Notes: generated by a model not told the origin, from the letters alone. DNA of 64,000 nt from Ephydatia muelleri (GCA_013339895.1 JABACO010000005.1:7100205-7164204), one strand, 5' to 3'. Positions 32,201 through 45,407 are shown, numbered from the stretch's first letter. Translations and numbers: made by a program.

Positions 32201-34968
32201 TAACATAATTTCATAATGAAGCAAACATGTGACATTGTATATGGAAGAACAAAATTAAAGATGCACAATGACATGTTTGGACAAAGTTATATCAATCAGC
32301 TCTACATCATTGTCCTCTCGTCCATTCCTCTTCCCCTTTCCCACATTTGCACACTTTACTGCTCTGCAATACTCCACAGCAATTGGTGGAGTTCGTGTGA
32401 TTAGTTTTTGCAACTGCATCCACAATATGTGGGCCATAATTTTTGTACTGTATTAATGCATATGGAAAACAAAAGTATGGCTGCACATCATCCTAGGGTT
32501 TTCATTAACAATCTCCTTAGTCACACAAAATAATCACAAACAGGCAGTACTATCAGAAGGTGCTTATAAACATTAATATTGTGATGCTTACCAATTTATC
32601 GATCTCAGCACACCACACTGAATTCTCCATTCCTGTTCCTCCTGCCACATAGATCATACCATTGTTCACCACGGACGATGCGCCCCAGCATGCTCCAGGC
32701 AATGACGGTTCACGATGCCATGACTGTGCCCCACAGTTGTACACCTGGACGACATCAAGCCCAGTTCCTCCGGAAGCCCATTCCACCCATCACTACAATG
32801 TTGCCTGAGTCGGTGCTCACCACACAAGGATCGTGGCAGGGGACAATCATGGAGGGCATGGCAGCCCATTTCCTGCTAGCCTCATCCAATATCTTGATGC
32901 AGTTGCTGTAGTGGCCATCTTTTGCACCTCCAATGGATATCACTTTTCCATTGCAGCTTGTGATTACACTACCCCATTGAACACCATCACATAACTTTGT
33001 CCATGACCCGGGCTTTTGTTGCTGGTACACGCCTGAGCCTCCTGCCCACACTGTGCCACCCATCGTTGCTACAATGCCACGACTCCATCTATCGTGTCTA
33101 TGTTTGTCACAGTGGAGGCTTTCGCCTATACCAGAGCCACATTGCTTATTGATGTAATCTGTTGGTAATTTTGTGCATTCCTTCAAATATAAAGCACTTT
33201 GAACCTGCAGCACCAAAACATGGATTTAGTAACAGGAGCATTATACTGATGTAAACACAATATAATATATGGAACGTTCTATACGAAAATGGGTCTTGTG
33301 GATTTTATTTTATAACATAAAATGTAAATCGATACATCTTCCAGAATATTAATGCTATCGGGTTCCTATTTTTAACACAACACACCACACCATTACTATA
33401 TGTGAAACTCCATTTTGGTGTCTTACACATGCGGGATACCAACGTTTCAAGGTCCGATACCCCGTAGGGTTCAAAACGGCCACATCTTCAGGTAGGAGTG
33501 TCCAAATCGGTTCAAAATAGGTACCTATGTAGAAGGGTCCTACCGCTATTGATTTGTTCTGTTCGTTAATTTTGCTTTATCCGTTATGGAGATACAAGTG
33601 TGCAAAGAAATTGCATATTTCCCGGGCGTTACGCGCCATTAACATATTACGAGGATCCTCGAAGCCAGTCGTAATACGTTAATGACGCGTAACGCCCGGC
33701 AAAATATGCACTTTCTTTGCACACTTGTATCTCCATAACGGATAAAGCAAAAATTAACGAACAGAACAAATCAATAGCGGTAGGACCCTTCTACATAGGT
33801 ACCTATTCTGAACCGATTTGGACACTCCTACCTGAAGATGTGGCCGTTTTGAACCCTACGGGGTATCGGACCTTGAAACGTCGGTACCCCGCATGTGTAA
33901 GACACCAAAATGGACTTTCACATATAGTAATGGTGTGGTATGTTGTGTTAAAAATAGGAACCCGATAGCATTAATATTTCGGAAGATATATCGATTTAAA
34001 TTGTATGTTATAAAATATAATCCACAAGACCCATTTTCGTATAGAACGTTCCATATATATGTATCGGTGCTATGCATGTGCATGGAACTTCTTCATACTC
34101 AAAATGCTATTTGCAGTTAAAGTAATATAACCAAAGAGCTGGCTCATTTATTTGGGGTGACGGATACTTGGGGATACGCCTCTTCCCTGTCCCCCCCACC
34201 CCCTTTTTAAAATTGGGCCACAGCATTAAATAAATTAATTCTCAGATATGACTATCGGGATAATACATGTACATGTATCTCCACGCGGGTTAGCAGTGTG
34301 GCCACTATTTCTCAACCATGATTAGCGCAATGCATGGCACTGATCTACTTCGTAGATCGATCCCATTTCGATACGTCATTGACGCGTATCATAGACCTAC
34401 ATGTACGCATTCAGAAATCCTGACGTGTGAGACTTCCCCCCCCCACACACACATTCACACACCTCCCTTAAATATTTTGTCTGTCCCTGAGGCCTGTATG
34501 TGTACAAAGCGTGGATTTCGGAAGTTTATAGATAACGCGCGTCCTTATACATCTACACTGTAGCATGATACCGTTCCCTTACACACAATACAAACACACA
34601 AGTAGAATGTAAACGTACTCCCCACCAACAATCCTACACGTAGAATGTCGTCAGTCATAGTTTATACTGCTCGAAACGTTTTCTGACACGTACGGTACAT
34701 ACATGTACGTGCAACACGCTTGTCTTTATGCTGTATGAAAGGCGGATGGCTTACAGGCTTAGCGCCTATTGCATTGCCGACAGCGTCGGCTACTGTAGTT
34801 GGGCATAGTAGTACTACTGCGAAAGACCTGTAATCAGGCATCACCTAACTAGGCAATGGTTATAGAACCAGAATGCTGTGGTATTGTGTCCAAGTACAAT
34901 ATACTGATTAGATTAACCGTATATATATGAGAAACGGTACTTACTTCTATTGCTTTTTTCATTTCCAT
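28509..34968 (-). CDS. Kelch-repeat, coiled-coil, double-DEATH protein gene (13 or more exons)
   Basis: Exon order on the minus strand is a short Met exon, kelch exons, a run of small coiled-coil exons, and a terminal exon with two DEATH domains. Read by eye with compatible phases: 34945-34968, 32592-33204, 31861-32158, 31782-31795, 31658-31719, 31530-31584, 30986-31069, 30855-30937, 30314-30395, 30190-30258, 30120-30135, 29981-30057, then 28509-29239. One further small exon is needed between 29240 and 29980, because the last junction is out of phase. Kelch propellers bind proteins, coiled coils oligomerise and DEATH domains recruit signalling partners, so a cytoplasmic scaffold is a reasonable inference. 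A single extra base at about 32774 breaks the kelch frame; it may be a sequencing error. A 0.8 kb fold-back sits in intron 1. Confidence 0.75.
29981..31795 (-). CDS. Coiled-coil exon cluster
   Basis: Nine small exons (14-84 nt coding) each open with AG and close with GT in matching phase. They encode heptad-rich segments: ELRKQ, SETEVDLKEKDCRIQQLQL, LLSCENELKKKCEELVQE, ERFENVVKSKDEEIKELKIK, NQQLQDRCQKYKQDVKI, MEQLDIQVTDATQEAIYLL, RSNDLLDKEMKSLRRESAAL and SEAIKRIEQRLKVLETNKEL. Hydrophobic a/d spacing is clear. It probably forms a parallel coiled coil between the kelch and DEATH parts. Confidence 0.7.
31861..32158 (-). CDS. Kelch exon 3
   Basis: Bounded by GGGCAG/CTTGAT and AAAAG/GTATGC. It carries two kelch units: CIWTRLPDLPYHYSTLCMVN with LLAIGGKDN, and RWYHIGQMAVKAYWVDAVVL with GDIVVVDG. 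It follows exon 2 in phase 0 and ends in phase 1. Confidence 0.75.
32592..33204 (-). CDS. Kelch exon 2
   Basis: The acceptor is GCTGCAG/GTTCAA and the donor AAATTG/GTAAGC. It begins VQSALYLKECTKLPTDYINK, then kelch units: VATMGGTVWAGGS, GSWTKLCDGVQWGSVI with KVISIGG, KWAAMPSMIVPCHDPCVV with IVVMGG, and SWHREPSLPGACWGASSVV with IYVAGGTG. An extra base near 32774 (AA on the plus strand) shifts the frame just after IVVMGG. The downstream frame is otherwise clean to the donor. Confidence 0.75.
33271..34052. mobile_element. Large fold-back (palindromic) element
   Basis: Arms of about 382 bp (33271-33652 and 33669-34052) are near-perfect reverse complements, with a 16-nt loop GGATCCTCGAAGCCAG. The outer ends are GGAACGTTCTATACG and its complement, flanked by (AT)n. 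It lies in intron 1 of the kelch/DEATH gene and has no coding capacity. Confidence 0.93.
34945..34968 (-). CDS. Exon 1 (start) of the kelch/DEATH gene
   Basis: Encodes MEMKKAIE directly before a consensus donor GTAAGT. It joins exon 2 in phase 0. The start is chosen as the only upstream ATG in frame; more 5' non-coding exons are possible. Confidence 0.6.
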
Positions 34969-35111
34969 TATCGCAGCGAAGGGATTGACTGAAATATTTG
35001 TATCTGCTGCACATTATTTTGCTGAGCTGCACACAAATGCCTTCTGTTATTCACGTGATGCAGATTCAGCAAATACCGTTTTCATCGATGACTTAATTGT
35101 GACACATACGT

Positions 35112-35122
35112 CCGCCATCTTG
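35112..35122 (-). promoter_or_regulatory. YY1-like motif upstream of the kelch/DEATH gene
   Basis: CCGCCATCTTG (minus strand CAAGATGGCGG) matches the YY1 core. It lies 144 bp upstream of the start codon and is preceded by CGT. The same CGTCCGCCAT(C/G)TTG occurs before the caspase-like gene 2. Confidence 0.5.
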
Positions 35123-36256
35123 GTGCACAGGCTGTAGAGGTGCATGGGCAATACTGATGTAGTTTTCAACGGTTCATAGTACTTACTGAAACGGGAATAT
35201 ATAAATTAATAGTATCATTATGGGAGGGCTGTCTGTTATTTAAATTGCCATCACTCACGTTCTCCACGCGAATAAATAACCAAAAGTGGTAGGCCCATAC
35301 TTCCCCATGTGATATATTTAATGTATGTACATAACAGTATAAACAAATGAATAATAAAAGAAAAATGACGAGAGAGTTCAATGTTCAAACGGAGATCCTG
35401 CTTTCTGAGTACAATAGATCGATGGCCTCCATAAACATGTCTATGATAGGAGCACCTCGATCGCGAGCCTCTGATGCAGCGCCGGATTTAGACTGTCTTG
35501 GGCCCTGAGCAACTAGCCTTGGTGCCCCCCCCCCCCCCCCCCCCCCCCCTCCATCATACTTCACACACACCGTGACACACGCAGGCAATGCAAATTAGAT
35601 TTGTTTTATTCATATCATAAAAGGCACTAACAAGCACATTAGCTTCAGAACCTATTTCGGAAAACAACATTTCCTCTATGGACATGGCAAACTCATCGTC
35701 TGATAATGAAGTTATTTGAATATATGTAATTTAATACTCATGACTGTTAAGACGATCTTGACTTCAGTCTTAACTTGTTCTTTATAAGGAGAATAAATGT
35801 TCTTCAGACTGAGCAGTTGATCTACATTAGTGAGTTGCAAAGAAATTGTGACAAAATGTAGAAACCACATTTGCGACGATTGGCTGCTAGTACATGTATG
35901 TATGAGTATCAGAAGGATAAAACGTTATCGTTAGGCGGCCCCAGCATATAGTTGAACTTGGTAAATGTCCAGATTTATTCACAGGCGTGTGCTGCCTGAC
36001 ATGTCCAGCAAGTGAAATGATTGGCTACTGGTACAAAGAGGCGAGCTTGAAATAGAATCGTTTACTACGCGCAGAGATAATATATAGAGGGTTGGCAACG
36101 CGTCACGTGAGCCATAGAGATTCGCAATTTTTCGCGACCTGCTGTGAATCGCACCTGCGTATAAGTGAGGACAGAGTCTAAAACTCGCTGGTTTGGTTGA
36201 ACTAAAATAAGAAGGCTTTTTTTAGTTGTAATTTTCAAGTTCACCATCACATGTAC
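35123..36256. other. Intergenic with a MITE-like C25 tract
   Basis: GCGCCGGATTTAGAC at about 35480 and C25 at 35525-35549 resemble one end of a CAGxGGCGGATTTAG-type MITE. No gene seen. Confidence 0.45.
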
Positions 36257-36258
36257 TA

Positions 36259-37837
36259 CAGTAGAGGACACGAAAAAGGTTACGTTTCGTCCCTACAAAA
36301 CGGGGCAAAAACGCACCGTTTGAACTAAGACAAACGAGGTGTAAACTAAATAGAAACGACGGGATGAACGATTTTGATTTCCGTTTAAACGATTTCGAAT
36401 ACCGTTTAAACGATTTGAATACCGTTTAACATGCACGTACAAATTGCGGGGGTACAATGCACATCGTTTCGTCTAAGTGAAACGCCTTTAAACCGCAAAA
36501 GGTGAAGAAACTGTTTACAATAATTATGCTGTTACGGTAAGCCTATTACTCTATTACTACAACCAGAACCAGAACATTTCAGCCTCCTACTACTTCAAGA
36601 TGTACGGTTTAAACATCCTGAGTGAATTACGGGCCTGAGCGGTAGGCCTACATGTACCTGTAATCGATACGCCCTCGTAGAAGACCCCCGGAAGTACCAT
36701 CCTGAGTCACGCCGAAATCATATCGTTGCAGATTGAATACAGGGATTTCTACAGTCACTGTATTGTAAGGGATTGTTATGCTGATCATTGATTTTTTCTT
36801 CTCAGCGGCTAGTAGTGCTGACCCTGGCTAACGGGCTAACGTTCATCCTCGACCTGTCCTACACGTGGTAAGTTCCGAATACCGCCGCTGCTTCGACCGC
36901 TCCATTTACCAACCTTCGGCAGCATATGGGTCGTGGGCGGAGGGTGTGCAACGATTAGAATCGGACGAAATGCTGAATTTCGTGAAAGCATCCCTTGGGT
37001 ACCATGAGGTAAGGGTCCGCAGAGATGAAGGCATCGTTTTTATACAGGTTTATTGCTTGTGATCCGATATACAGGTACATGAATGATAAGTACCCGGTAC
37101 ATGTATGCCTATCGATGATAATACAAGTAATATCGTTTGATCTGAGTGAAACATACATGTACGTCTGGCTGTTGTTCTCTCCACTGTAGCTTTGGCTTCG
37201 TTTGCATACGTGGCCATTTTTGATATTGGAAGGTCAATGGTATGTGTGTGTATGTGTTCATGTGTGTGTTACACATCTAAGTGTGATTCACATGTGCTCA
37301 CATATGCACACACATGAATTCACACACATATACACACATGGCACAACACAGCCTTTACCAAACGTCAAAGTATCTGATACATCTTTCAAGGAAGGACATG
37401 TAAGCGCATTTCAATTGCGGCAAATATGTGCTAATTTATACATGCAAACATTTTGTCAAAACGTTGTGGCAAAGGCTTGCAGATTTTATAGTAACTAGTC
37501 CTACCACCTAAATGAACATGATTTATGGTAACCCTTACACCTACCCCTGCTCACAGCTTACACTACGCACTTGTATAATGAGCTACCATCTGCTCATGTC
37601 ACTATGCTGCTTTAGGGAAATTATATTTTGGCTATGGCTTATCCTTAAATGTGGTTAAACAAGGATCCTGGGCATTGTTTCTGGCTAGCCCAGTCTGGAC
37701 AGCATCCTGATCTGGTCCACGGGTCCCAGCTTGTGGGTGTGTCTTCAGGTGGATCGGGGTGGGGGGCCATTCAGTTCCATTAAGAATTACTCTTTGGCTA
37801 TAAAATTAATCCATTAGGTACATGATATGTGTGTGTT

Positions 37838-37879
<42 letters not shown>

Positions 37880-38810
37880 CTATTGGTCTGTATGTGCCAT
37901 TTCATTACTCTATCCTGCCTACCCTCTCAGTTGGCTCCAATGTGACCTTCTCATTCAATGAGTGGGTGGTTCAGCTATGATATGAAGTTATATGAACACT
38001 TGTGAAACTATTCTGAAAAGTGTTGTACTTTGATTCTTGTGATGGTGCAGCTTTGCTATTGCATTTGTATTAGACATGGCTGTCCAATGTATTACATTGG
38101 TTTTAAAAATATAGGTTTTATTACAATAGATATCTGAAAGCTCTCAGCGCCCACAAACACATGCAAACAAGTTTCATAATGATAGAGGCATGTGGCACTG
38201 GTGAAACATAAGTTATTCTACTGAGAGAGCCATATATACTGGATCACCTGTGTTTGCATGTGCCCTACATAGCGAGCCCCTATACCTGCAGGCCACACCT
38301 CCTATGTAGGAGCTCTTAACATGTGATTCTAAACACTCAGGGATTGTAAATGATGAAAAGACTGTTCAGGCAATTGGGCTGGCCTGCAAGAGGGCAAAAG
38401 AAAGAATACCGATGTAGAACTTGTCTGACTTCTTTTCTGATACATTGTTTTTTTTCATGTGCATCTCTCATTGCCATTATGAGCATTGTCTGAGACTAGT
38501 AGAGGAAGTTAGATGTCAACCTATAGTGAAAACTACACATCTCTCGATGCCATGACCACTTGCTCAGTGTGCTGATACACTAGGCCAACAGCTAGGCAAC
38601 AAATATGCCACCTCTGAATCTGAGAGTACACAAACAACTGGTCCAAAAAGGACACAAACCACACACAAAAGCTAAAAAGGCACCCAAGAAAGCATCAGAG
38701 AAACCACTTGGAGTGGCACAGTGGCCTGGTAAAATAAAAAGCAACAAGTACCAAGAAAGCAAAACCAGATGGTATTGTCCATTGTTGTTTTGTGTATATG
38801 TACTTCAAAC
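36259..38810 (+). repeat. Giant inverted structure 2, left arm
   Basis: Pairs with 40131-42078. It includes sequence of the type LESDEMLNFVKASLGYHE followed by a GTAAGG donor, also kept in the right arm. This may be a captured exon. I do not recognise the protein. Confidence 0.85.
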
Positions 38811-38988
38811 ACCTCTGTCCTTCCAACAAGAGATGCTGGCATTCCATATGATGATAGTTTTGTATTGTTTTTAATTGGTGTTCTCCTCCCTTGTGCCGAT
38901 CAGGTGATAGGCATGCACTACTTCTTACCCTTGGAGAAAATGCCTCTGCTGGAGATCATCACCACTGCCCAGACCACAAAGGAATTGC

Positions 38989-39030
<42 letters not shown>

Positions 39031-39276
39031 TGTGGTGTGTGTGCACGTGGTGTGTGTGTGTATTTGCTGCCCTTTCTTGTTGGACTGTGCATTTATTTTA
39101 ATTTTACCCTATCCATACAGGCATCAACTTCATTTATTGTTACAAGTTGCCAACTCACATCTGGCATCCTATACATGATATTAGTGATGTGCAGCCACTT
39201 TTTGTATGCTTGTGTGTACTTGTTGCATGCTTTTTTAAATACAACTATTATTATGAAATGACCAGCTGCCCCCCCC

Positions 39277-39308
<32 letters not shown>

Positions 39309-40130
39309 AGGTGTTTTCACCAGTTTATATATTTGGTGTGAAGGTCACACCTGATGTGGTGTGTCTATTGACGTACTAGGGTCACACCAAAGAATAGGTG
39401 GCCTTCACACTTATTTTTTGCTGTGTATGCTGTTGTGGCAAGACCTGTGGTTAAAAACATGGCTCTGTGTATACTTGACAATCACTACCTGACTAGAGAG
39501 AGGCAAACAGAGCTCTGATGGGCAACAGAAGGTGCAAGAAGGGATGGCTGAAAAAAGTTGTGGTTAATGTACAAATACAAAATATCTGACTATGAGTTGG
39601 CAATTCAGAGGCAGTCCCCTCTTTAGCAGCTGCTGGAAAAATGGTATGCTGTTGTGACAAGACCTGTGGTTAAAAACATGGCTCTCGGTGTACAGTTGAC
39701 AATCACTACCTGACTAGAGACAGGCAAAGCAGAGATAGTTTACTGATGGAAAGGATGATCATAATATTGCAACTTGTAGCATGCATGTCATGATACTACC
39801 TGACGTGATGCTGGTAGTTGAATAATTTGACGTATTTGCTGTGCAGTAATAATGGGTGAAGATGCATTCTGTTGCAAAACAAAGGCATAACAATTATGAT
39901 AGGCACAAGCATAACGTATACCATACCTGACTGGAGGCACACAAGTGCAGTAGTGCAAGTATTTGTTCTGAGGTAATTTCTGGACGAATGTTCTTTAGAA
40001 AAACGTATCATTACAATCCAGTATATAGTGCAACATTTAATTTTAGCATGGATGAAATATGTATCAAAAGCATTTTAAGAAGAAGAATGTCAAATTATCT
40101 ACCTGAGTATTTGAAGAGACCTGGGCTGTA
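38811..40130. other. Spacer of inverted structure 2
   Basis: Holds (TG)n at 38989-39027, C30 at 39278-39307, and an 85-bp direct repeat at 39429-39512 and 39648-39735 (shared AAGACCTGTGGTTAAAAACA). No gene seen. Confidence 0.6.
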
Positions 40131-42078
<1,948 letters not shown>

Positions 42079-42406
42079 TACGTATGCAATTGTTCATGTC
42101 TGTTGATATTAATTAAGATTGATAGCCGGGCCTGTTATTATAAAAAAGATATGAACTGCAGAATAAATAACTAAAGTCCATGTATGTGAAAGGCGAATTG
42201 CACGGGTTGCTTTGTTTTGCAAATTTACAGAGGGTTCCAAACTTGAAATGCAATTGGAGAGGCGCCCTATTAGGAGAGAATTATATATAGATTATTACGT
42301 CATCATCTCCCACATGTTACCACTACATCCCATGCATGCACACAGCTATGCTACTCAGAAGCTCCTATCTGCGTAAATTAACTCTCCACACACCCTAGCA
42401 GTCGTG

Positions 42407-43729
42407 TCAACAAACCTCATTCTGCGCTGCATCACATTCCTCCTCGTCCGTCGATGCTTTGTTTTCTTTTAGAATTGTGTCGCACAGAGCTTTGATACCG
42501 GCATCGTCAACTGTGTACTTTTGGAGGACGTAGTCATAAAACCCCCAACCATATTTAAAGTGATCAATCGTTACATCTACATCGGGACAGTGGATATCAA
42601 AGAACGAGGCCATGCTCAGAAACGCTGTGATGAACGTATTTGGATGAGACACAGTATCTCGTTGAAAAGCCAATTGATAGGACGCGAAGCTCATCATGAT
42701 GGAGCACACTGCTGTCTTCAACAGCTTATCTTTGAGAAGGTTCCTGTCACGAAGTATGGTAATATATTCGACGATGCTTTTCAGCCATCTTTTGGTTTCC
42801 GCGTGCAATGGCAGCACAGGGCCCTCCAAGTCGTAGTGCTTCGTCACGTACAGGAAGCGACTGAATTCGGGCACGCCGTCAGTTTCATCATCGTTGTCTG
42901 CTCGAGCTCCACCAGTGAACGTCATTTCAGGATCGATTCGGCAACTCGATACTTTTCCGGGCGCCTCATATTTAACAAATAGGGAGGAGAGGGCAATGCA
43001 GCAGGTGTGACACTCCGTCAGGATGTTGTACAAGGGTAGCTTTCGAGGATCGCTGGTCTTCTTTCTCGTTGCATCGGCAAAGAAGTAGCTGAACATGGAG
43101 TGTCCCAGAGTTGATACGGCGTAAGAAGTTTCATTGGCGGTGCAGGCGCTCACGACGAACAGGCTGCGGTGGAGTATGACGCTCGTCAGAGCGTGGCCGA
43201 TGCCACCGGCGTAGCAGCAGTCCAGCGCGAAGAGAACGTGTTTGGCTTTGCAGCTCGCTTCCGCCAGCCAGTCGTTCAGGACGCTAGCGGTAACCAAGGT
43301 GCGATCCGAGCGATCGAAGTCGGAAGGCGCGAGTCCCCATTGGTCTCTAAGCCGTATACCGTGACCACAGAAATGAAACACGAACATTCCTTCTGCTTTC
43401 ACAGCTTTGGCAGCATCGATAAAGCACACCTTCATGCCTTCGAACGTGCAGTCCCTTGGACTTTGAGAGGCTACGTGAATCATTGCATTGCCTTCGGGCA
43501 CAGCACCGATCTCTACGAAGGTTTTAGAGACGAGCGTGGCATCGTTCACAACGGAGCGGCCCAATGACTTAGCTTGCATCTTCTCATGACTCTGGTAGTC
43601 GATCGCAAAGCCCACAAGATGACTTTGAGTCGTGTCAAATTCGACCTTTTCAGCGGGGTTGCCGATGATCAGAAACTTATCGCTATAACGGTGGCCCGGT
43701 TGTTGAATACGAGAAGTGCCTTGCCCCAT
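42407..43729 (-). CDS. Caspase-like (peptidase C14) protein, copy 2
   Basis: Single exon, 440 residues from the ATG at 43729; the frame is open slightly further upstream to a non-ATG codon. The N-terminus MGQGTS fits N-myristoylation (Gly2, Ser6). The catalytic dyad is His at about 123 in FHFCGHG and Cys at about 171-172 in FALDCCYAGG. DFDRS and SACTANETSYAV segments match copy 1. The C-terminal 180 residues are helical and end in an acidic tail (STDEEECDA) lost from copy 1. Caspase-family proteases cleave after Asp or Arg/Lys and work in death or inflammatory signalling. Specificity here is not readable, and no DEATH, CARD or Ig domain is fused. With two members and flanking duplication it looks like a small gene family. 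Confidence 0.85.
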   Translation of the reverse strand: MGQGTSRIQQPGHRYSDKFLIIGNPAEKVEFDTTQSHLVGFAIDYQSHEKMQAKSLGRSVVNDATLVSKTFVEIGAVPEGNAMIHVASQSPRDCTFEGMKVCFIDAAKAVKAEGMFVFHFCGHGIRLRDQWGLAPSDFDRSDRTLVTASVLNDWLAEASCKAKHVLFALDCCYAGGIGHALTSVILHRSLFVVSACTANETSYAVSTLGHSMFSYFFADATRKKTSDPRKLPLYNILTECHTCCIALSSLFVKYEAPGKVSSCRIDPEMTFTGGARADNDDETDGVPEFSRFLYVTKHYDLEGPVLPLHAETKRWLKSIVEYITILRDRNLLKDKLLKTAVCSIMMSFASYQLAFQRDTVSHPNTFITAFLSMASFFDIHCPDVDVTIDHFKYGWGFYDYVLQKYTVDDAGIKALCDTILKENKASTDEEECDAAQNEVC

Positions 43730-43751
43730 TGCGTCCCAATTGCTCACAAAG

Positions 43752-43935
43752 CGCTGAAGATCATTTATAGGCCCTTTTCCTGTGTCATGTGACCGCTCCG
43801 TAATCTAACATACGTCAGTGTCACACAATATAAATTAATACACGTCCGCCATGTTGATTCACAGCTTTTACGGAAATATCCGAGTGACGAAAAGGGCCTA
43901 TAGGCCCTATATATAGAGCCTATAATTGATCTTCG
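43752..43935. promoter_or_regulatory. Inverted repeat around the caspase-like gene 2 promoter
   Basis: AGCGCTGAAGATCATTTATA with GGCCCTTTT at 43752-43780 is mirrored by AAAAGGGCC...ATTGATCTTCGGCGCT at about 43889-43935. The enclosed piece contains a YY1-like CCGCCATGTTG at 43846-43856. Copy 1 upstream sequence resumes similarity beyond this block, so it looks like an insertion in copy 2 or a deletion in copy 1. Confidence 0.5.
43846..43856 (-). promoter_or_regulatory. YY1-like motif upstream of caspase-like gene 2
   Basis: CCGCCATGTTG within CACGTCCGCCATGTTG, 117 bp upstream of the start codon. Confidence 0.45.
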
Positions 43936-44204
43936 GCGCTTTGGGGGCTACATGTATATGGTTTCTGGTTTTCCCCCCAAAATTTCCCTATAGCTGCAAA
44001 TGTTTACAATGTAGGGATAGGAAATGTTTCAGTTTAGAATATTCCTGAACTGTACATGTAAAATGTATAACGCAGTTGCCTAGAGACAGATCTGTGTATG
44101 TTATTGTTATTAGCTTATTAATTTGCTAAACAGGTACATCTGTTTCTGTTATTTACATAAATATTTATTCACACCTAATCCCCTGTTCACATGCACTCCT
44201 GACA

Positions 44205-44280
44205 TAGATAGTCTAGAGATGGATTAGAAGCACGGTTAATTGTCACCTACACTCCGTGATCTGCTGTGAGCGCTGTATGT
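44205..44280. repeat. Dispersed repeat (inverted copy at 60490-60580)
   Basis: CATAGATAGTCTAGAGATGG and ACTCCGTGATC here match, in reverse complement, CCATCTCTAAACTATCTATG and GATCACGGAGT-like sequence near 60500-60570. Confidence 0.65.
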
Positions 44281-44741
44281 TCGCGTGTAGCAGATACTTC
44301 AGATACTATCTATGGCTGAGGCAATGACAAACCCGACGAAATGCTGTTGAAAATGTGTTAGCTGATGATGGCGTTAAGATTCAGACTCCATCGTCGAGAA
44401 GCGCTGTTGAGGACGCTCGGAAACTCTTACAGTGGTTTTCATTGCCTAATAGTAAGGAGGTACGAGTTTGCAGAGAAGTTGGTATCTGATGTTGATAGAT
44501 GTTTTGATCCACCTAAGAAAGTAAGGAAATGGGGTAGTATGTTGCAAGTAAGGCGCGAAGCTATGTGGAGCTCATATCACAAACACCCGATACGTCTGCT
44601 AAAAACTGACTGTCTCCATCAATTCTTTGCCAAACCCGATTTTCTGTCAATACGTGACGGAGTGTGTGCTAAAAGTCAAGATCAAGACACTATTTCCTAT
44701 TACCGTCCACTCTGTAAATGTCCGACTAGGAACTTTGAGTT

Positions 44742-45217
44742 ATGAAGGAAAAAAGCACTACGGGATACATTCCACGAGCAATACGTAAAAAAATTGCGAA
44801 GTCCTCTAACCCTGCTAAACAGTGGATAATGCTTTGCTTGGATGACATGCTACAGTCAGAAACAGAAGACCATGATCTGATAACTGGATTAAACTGGTTG
44901 ACCGAGGCGGTGAGTAATGCCATGTACATGGCAATAGTTTCAATGGAGCTTGAGGTGCAGAAACACCTGCAGCAGGACTCAACACTTCTAAATTTAAGAC
45001 CAAATTGACTAAATGTTTATTGGACAGTGAAGACGTCATGTTCTCTTGGTCTATTGTTGCAGCCCCTTGGGAAAGTGGGGATGAAATGGAAATGGAGCTG
45101 TTAGGAATGGTGATTGACATCTGGCTCACAATCAGAGGTTTTTCATACGCAAGTGACTGGATGGAAAAGTTAAAAGTACAGGAAACAATAACTAATCATA
45201 CCGCTTTGTTTTCTTAG
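44742..45217 (+). pseudogene. Unknown conserved-looking ORF, frameshifted
   Basis: The first frame reads TTGYIPRAIRKKIAKSSNPA, then LCLDDMLQSE, then LTEAVSNAMYMAIVSMELEV, ending at 45007. A 1-nt shift at about 45003 leads into TKCLLDSEDVMFSWSIVAAP, then IDIWLTIRGFSYASDWME and the stop at 45217. The two frames clearly form one protein. Charge and composition look like a real gene, perhaps transposon-borne. No family recognised. It is convergent with the P-element-like gene next door. Confidence 0.45.
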
Positions 45218-45407
45218 ACTTCTTTCTTTTGCTTTTCCTTTTCAGGAGTGGGGTGTTCTCATTGGGGTCGATTGGATGTTTTTTTTTTCACTCCTTGACA
45301 ATTGCCTCGCACAGATGGTCTGCACATACATGTAGTGTCAACAATACGTATATTGTCTGCAAATTCTTCTGGAATTCAGACATATTAGGATTATCACTTG
45401 TTGCACC

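Noticed and set aside
39093-39341. Poly-Gly/Pro ORF at 39.1-39.3 kb
   Set aside because: Created by the C30 tract; no other coding signal.
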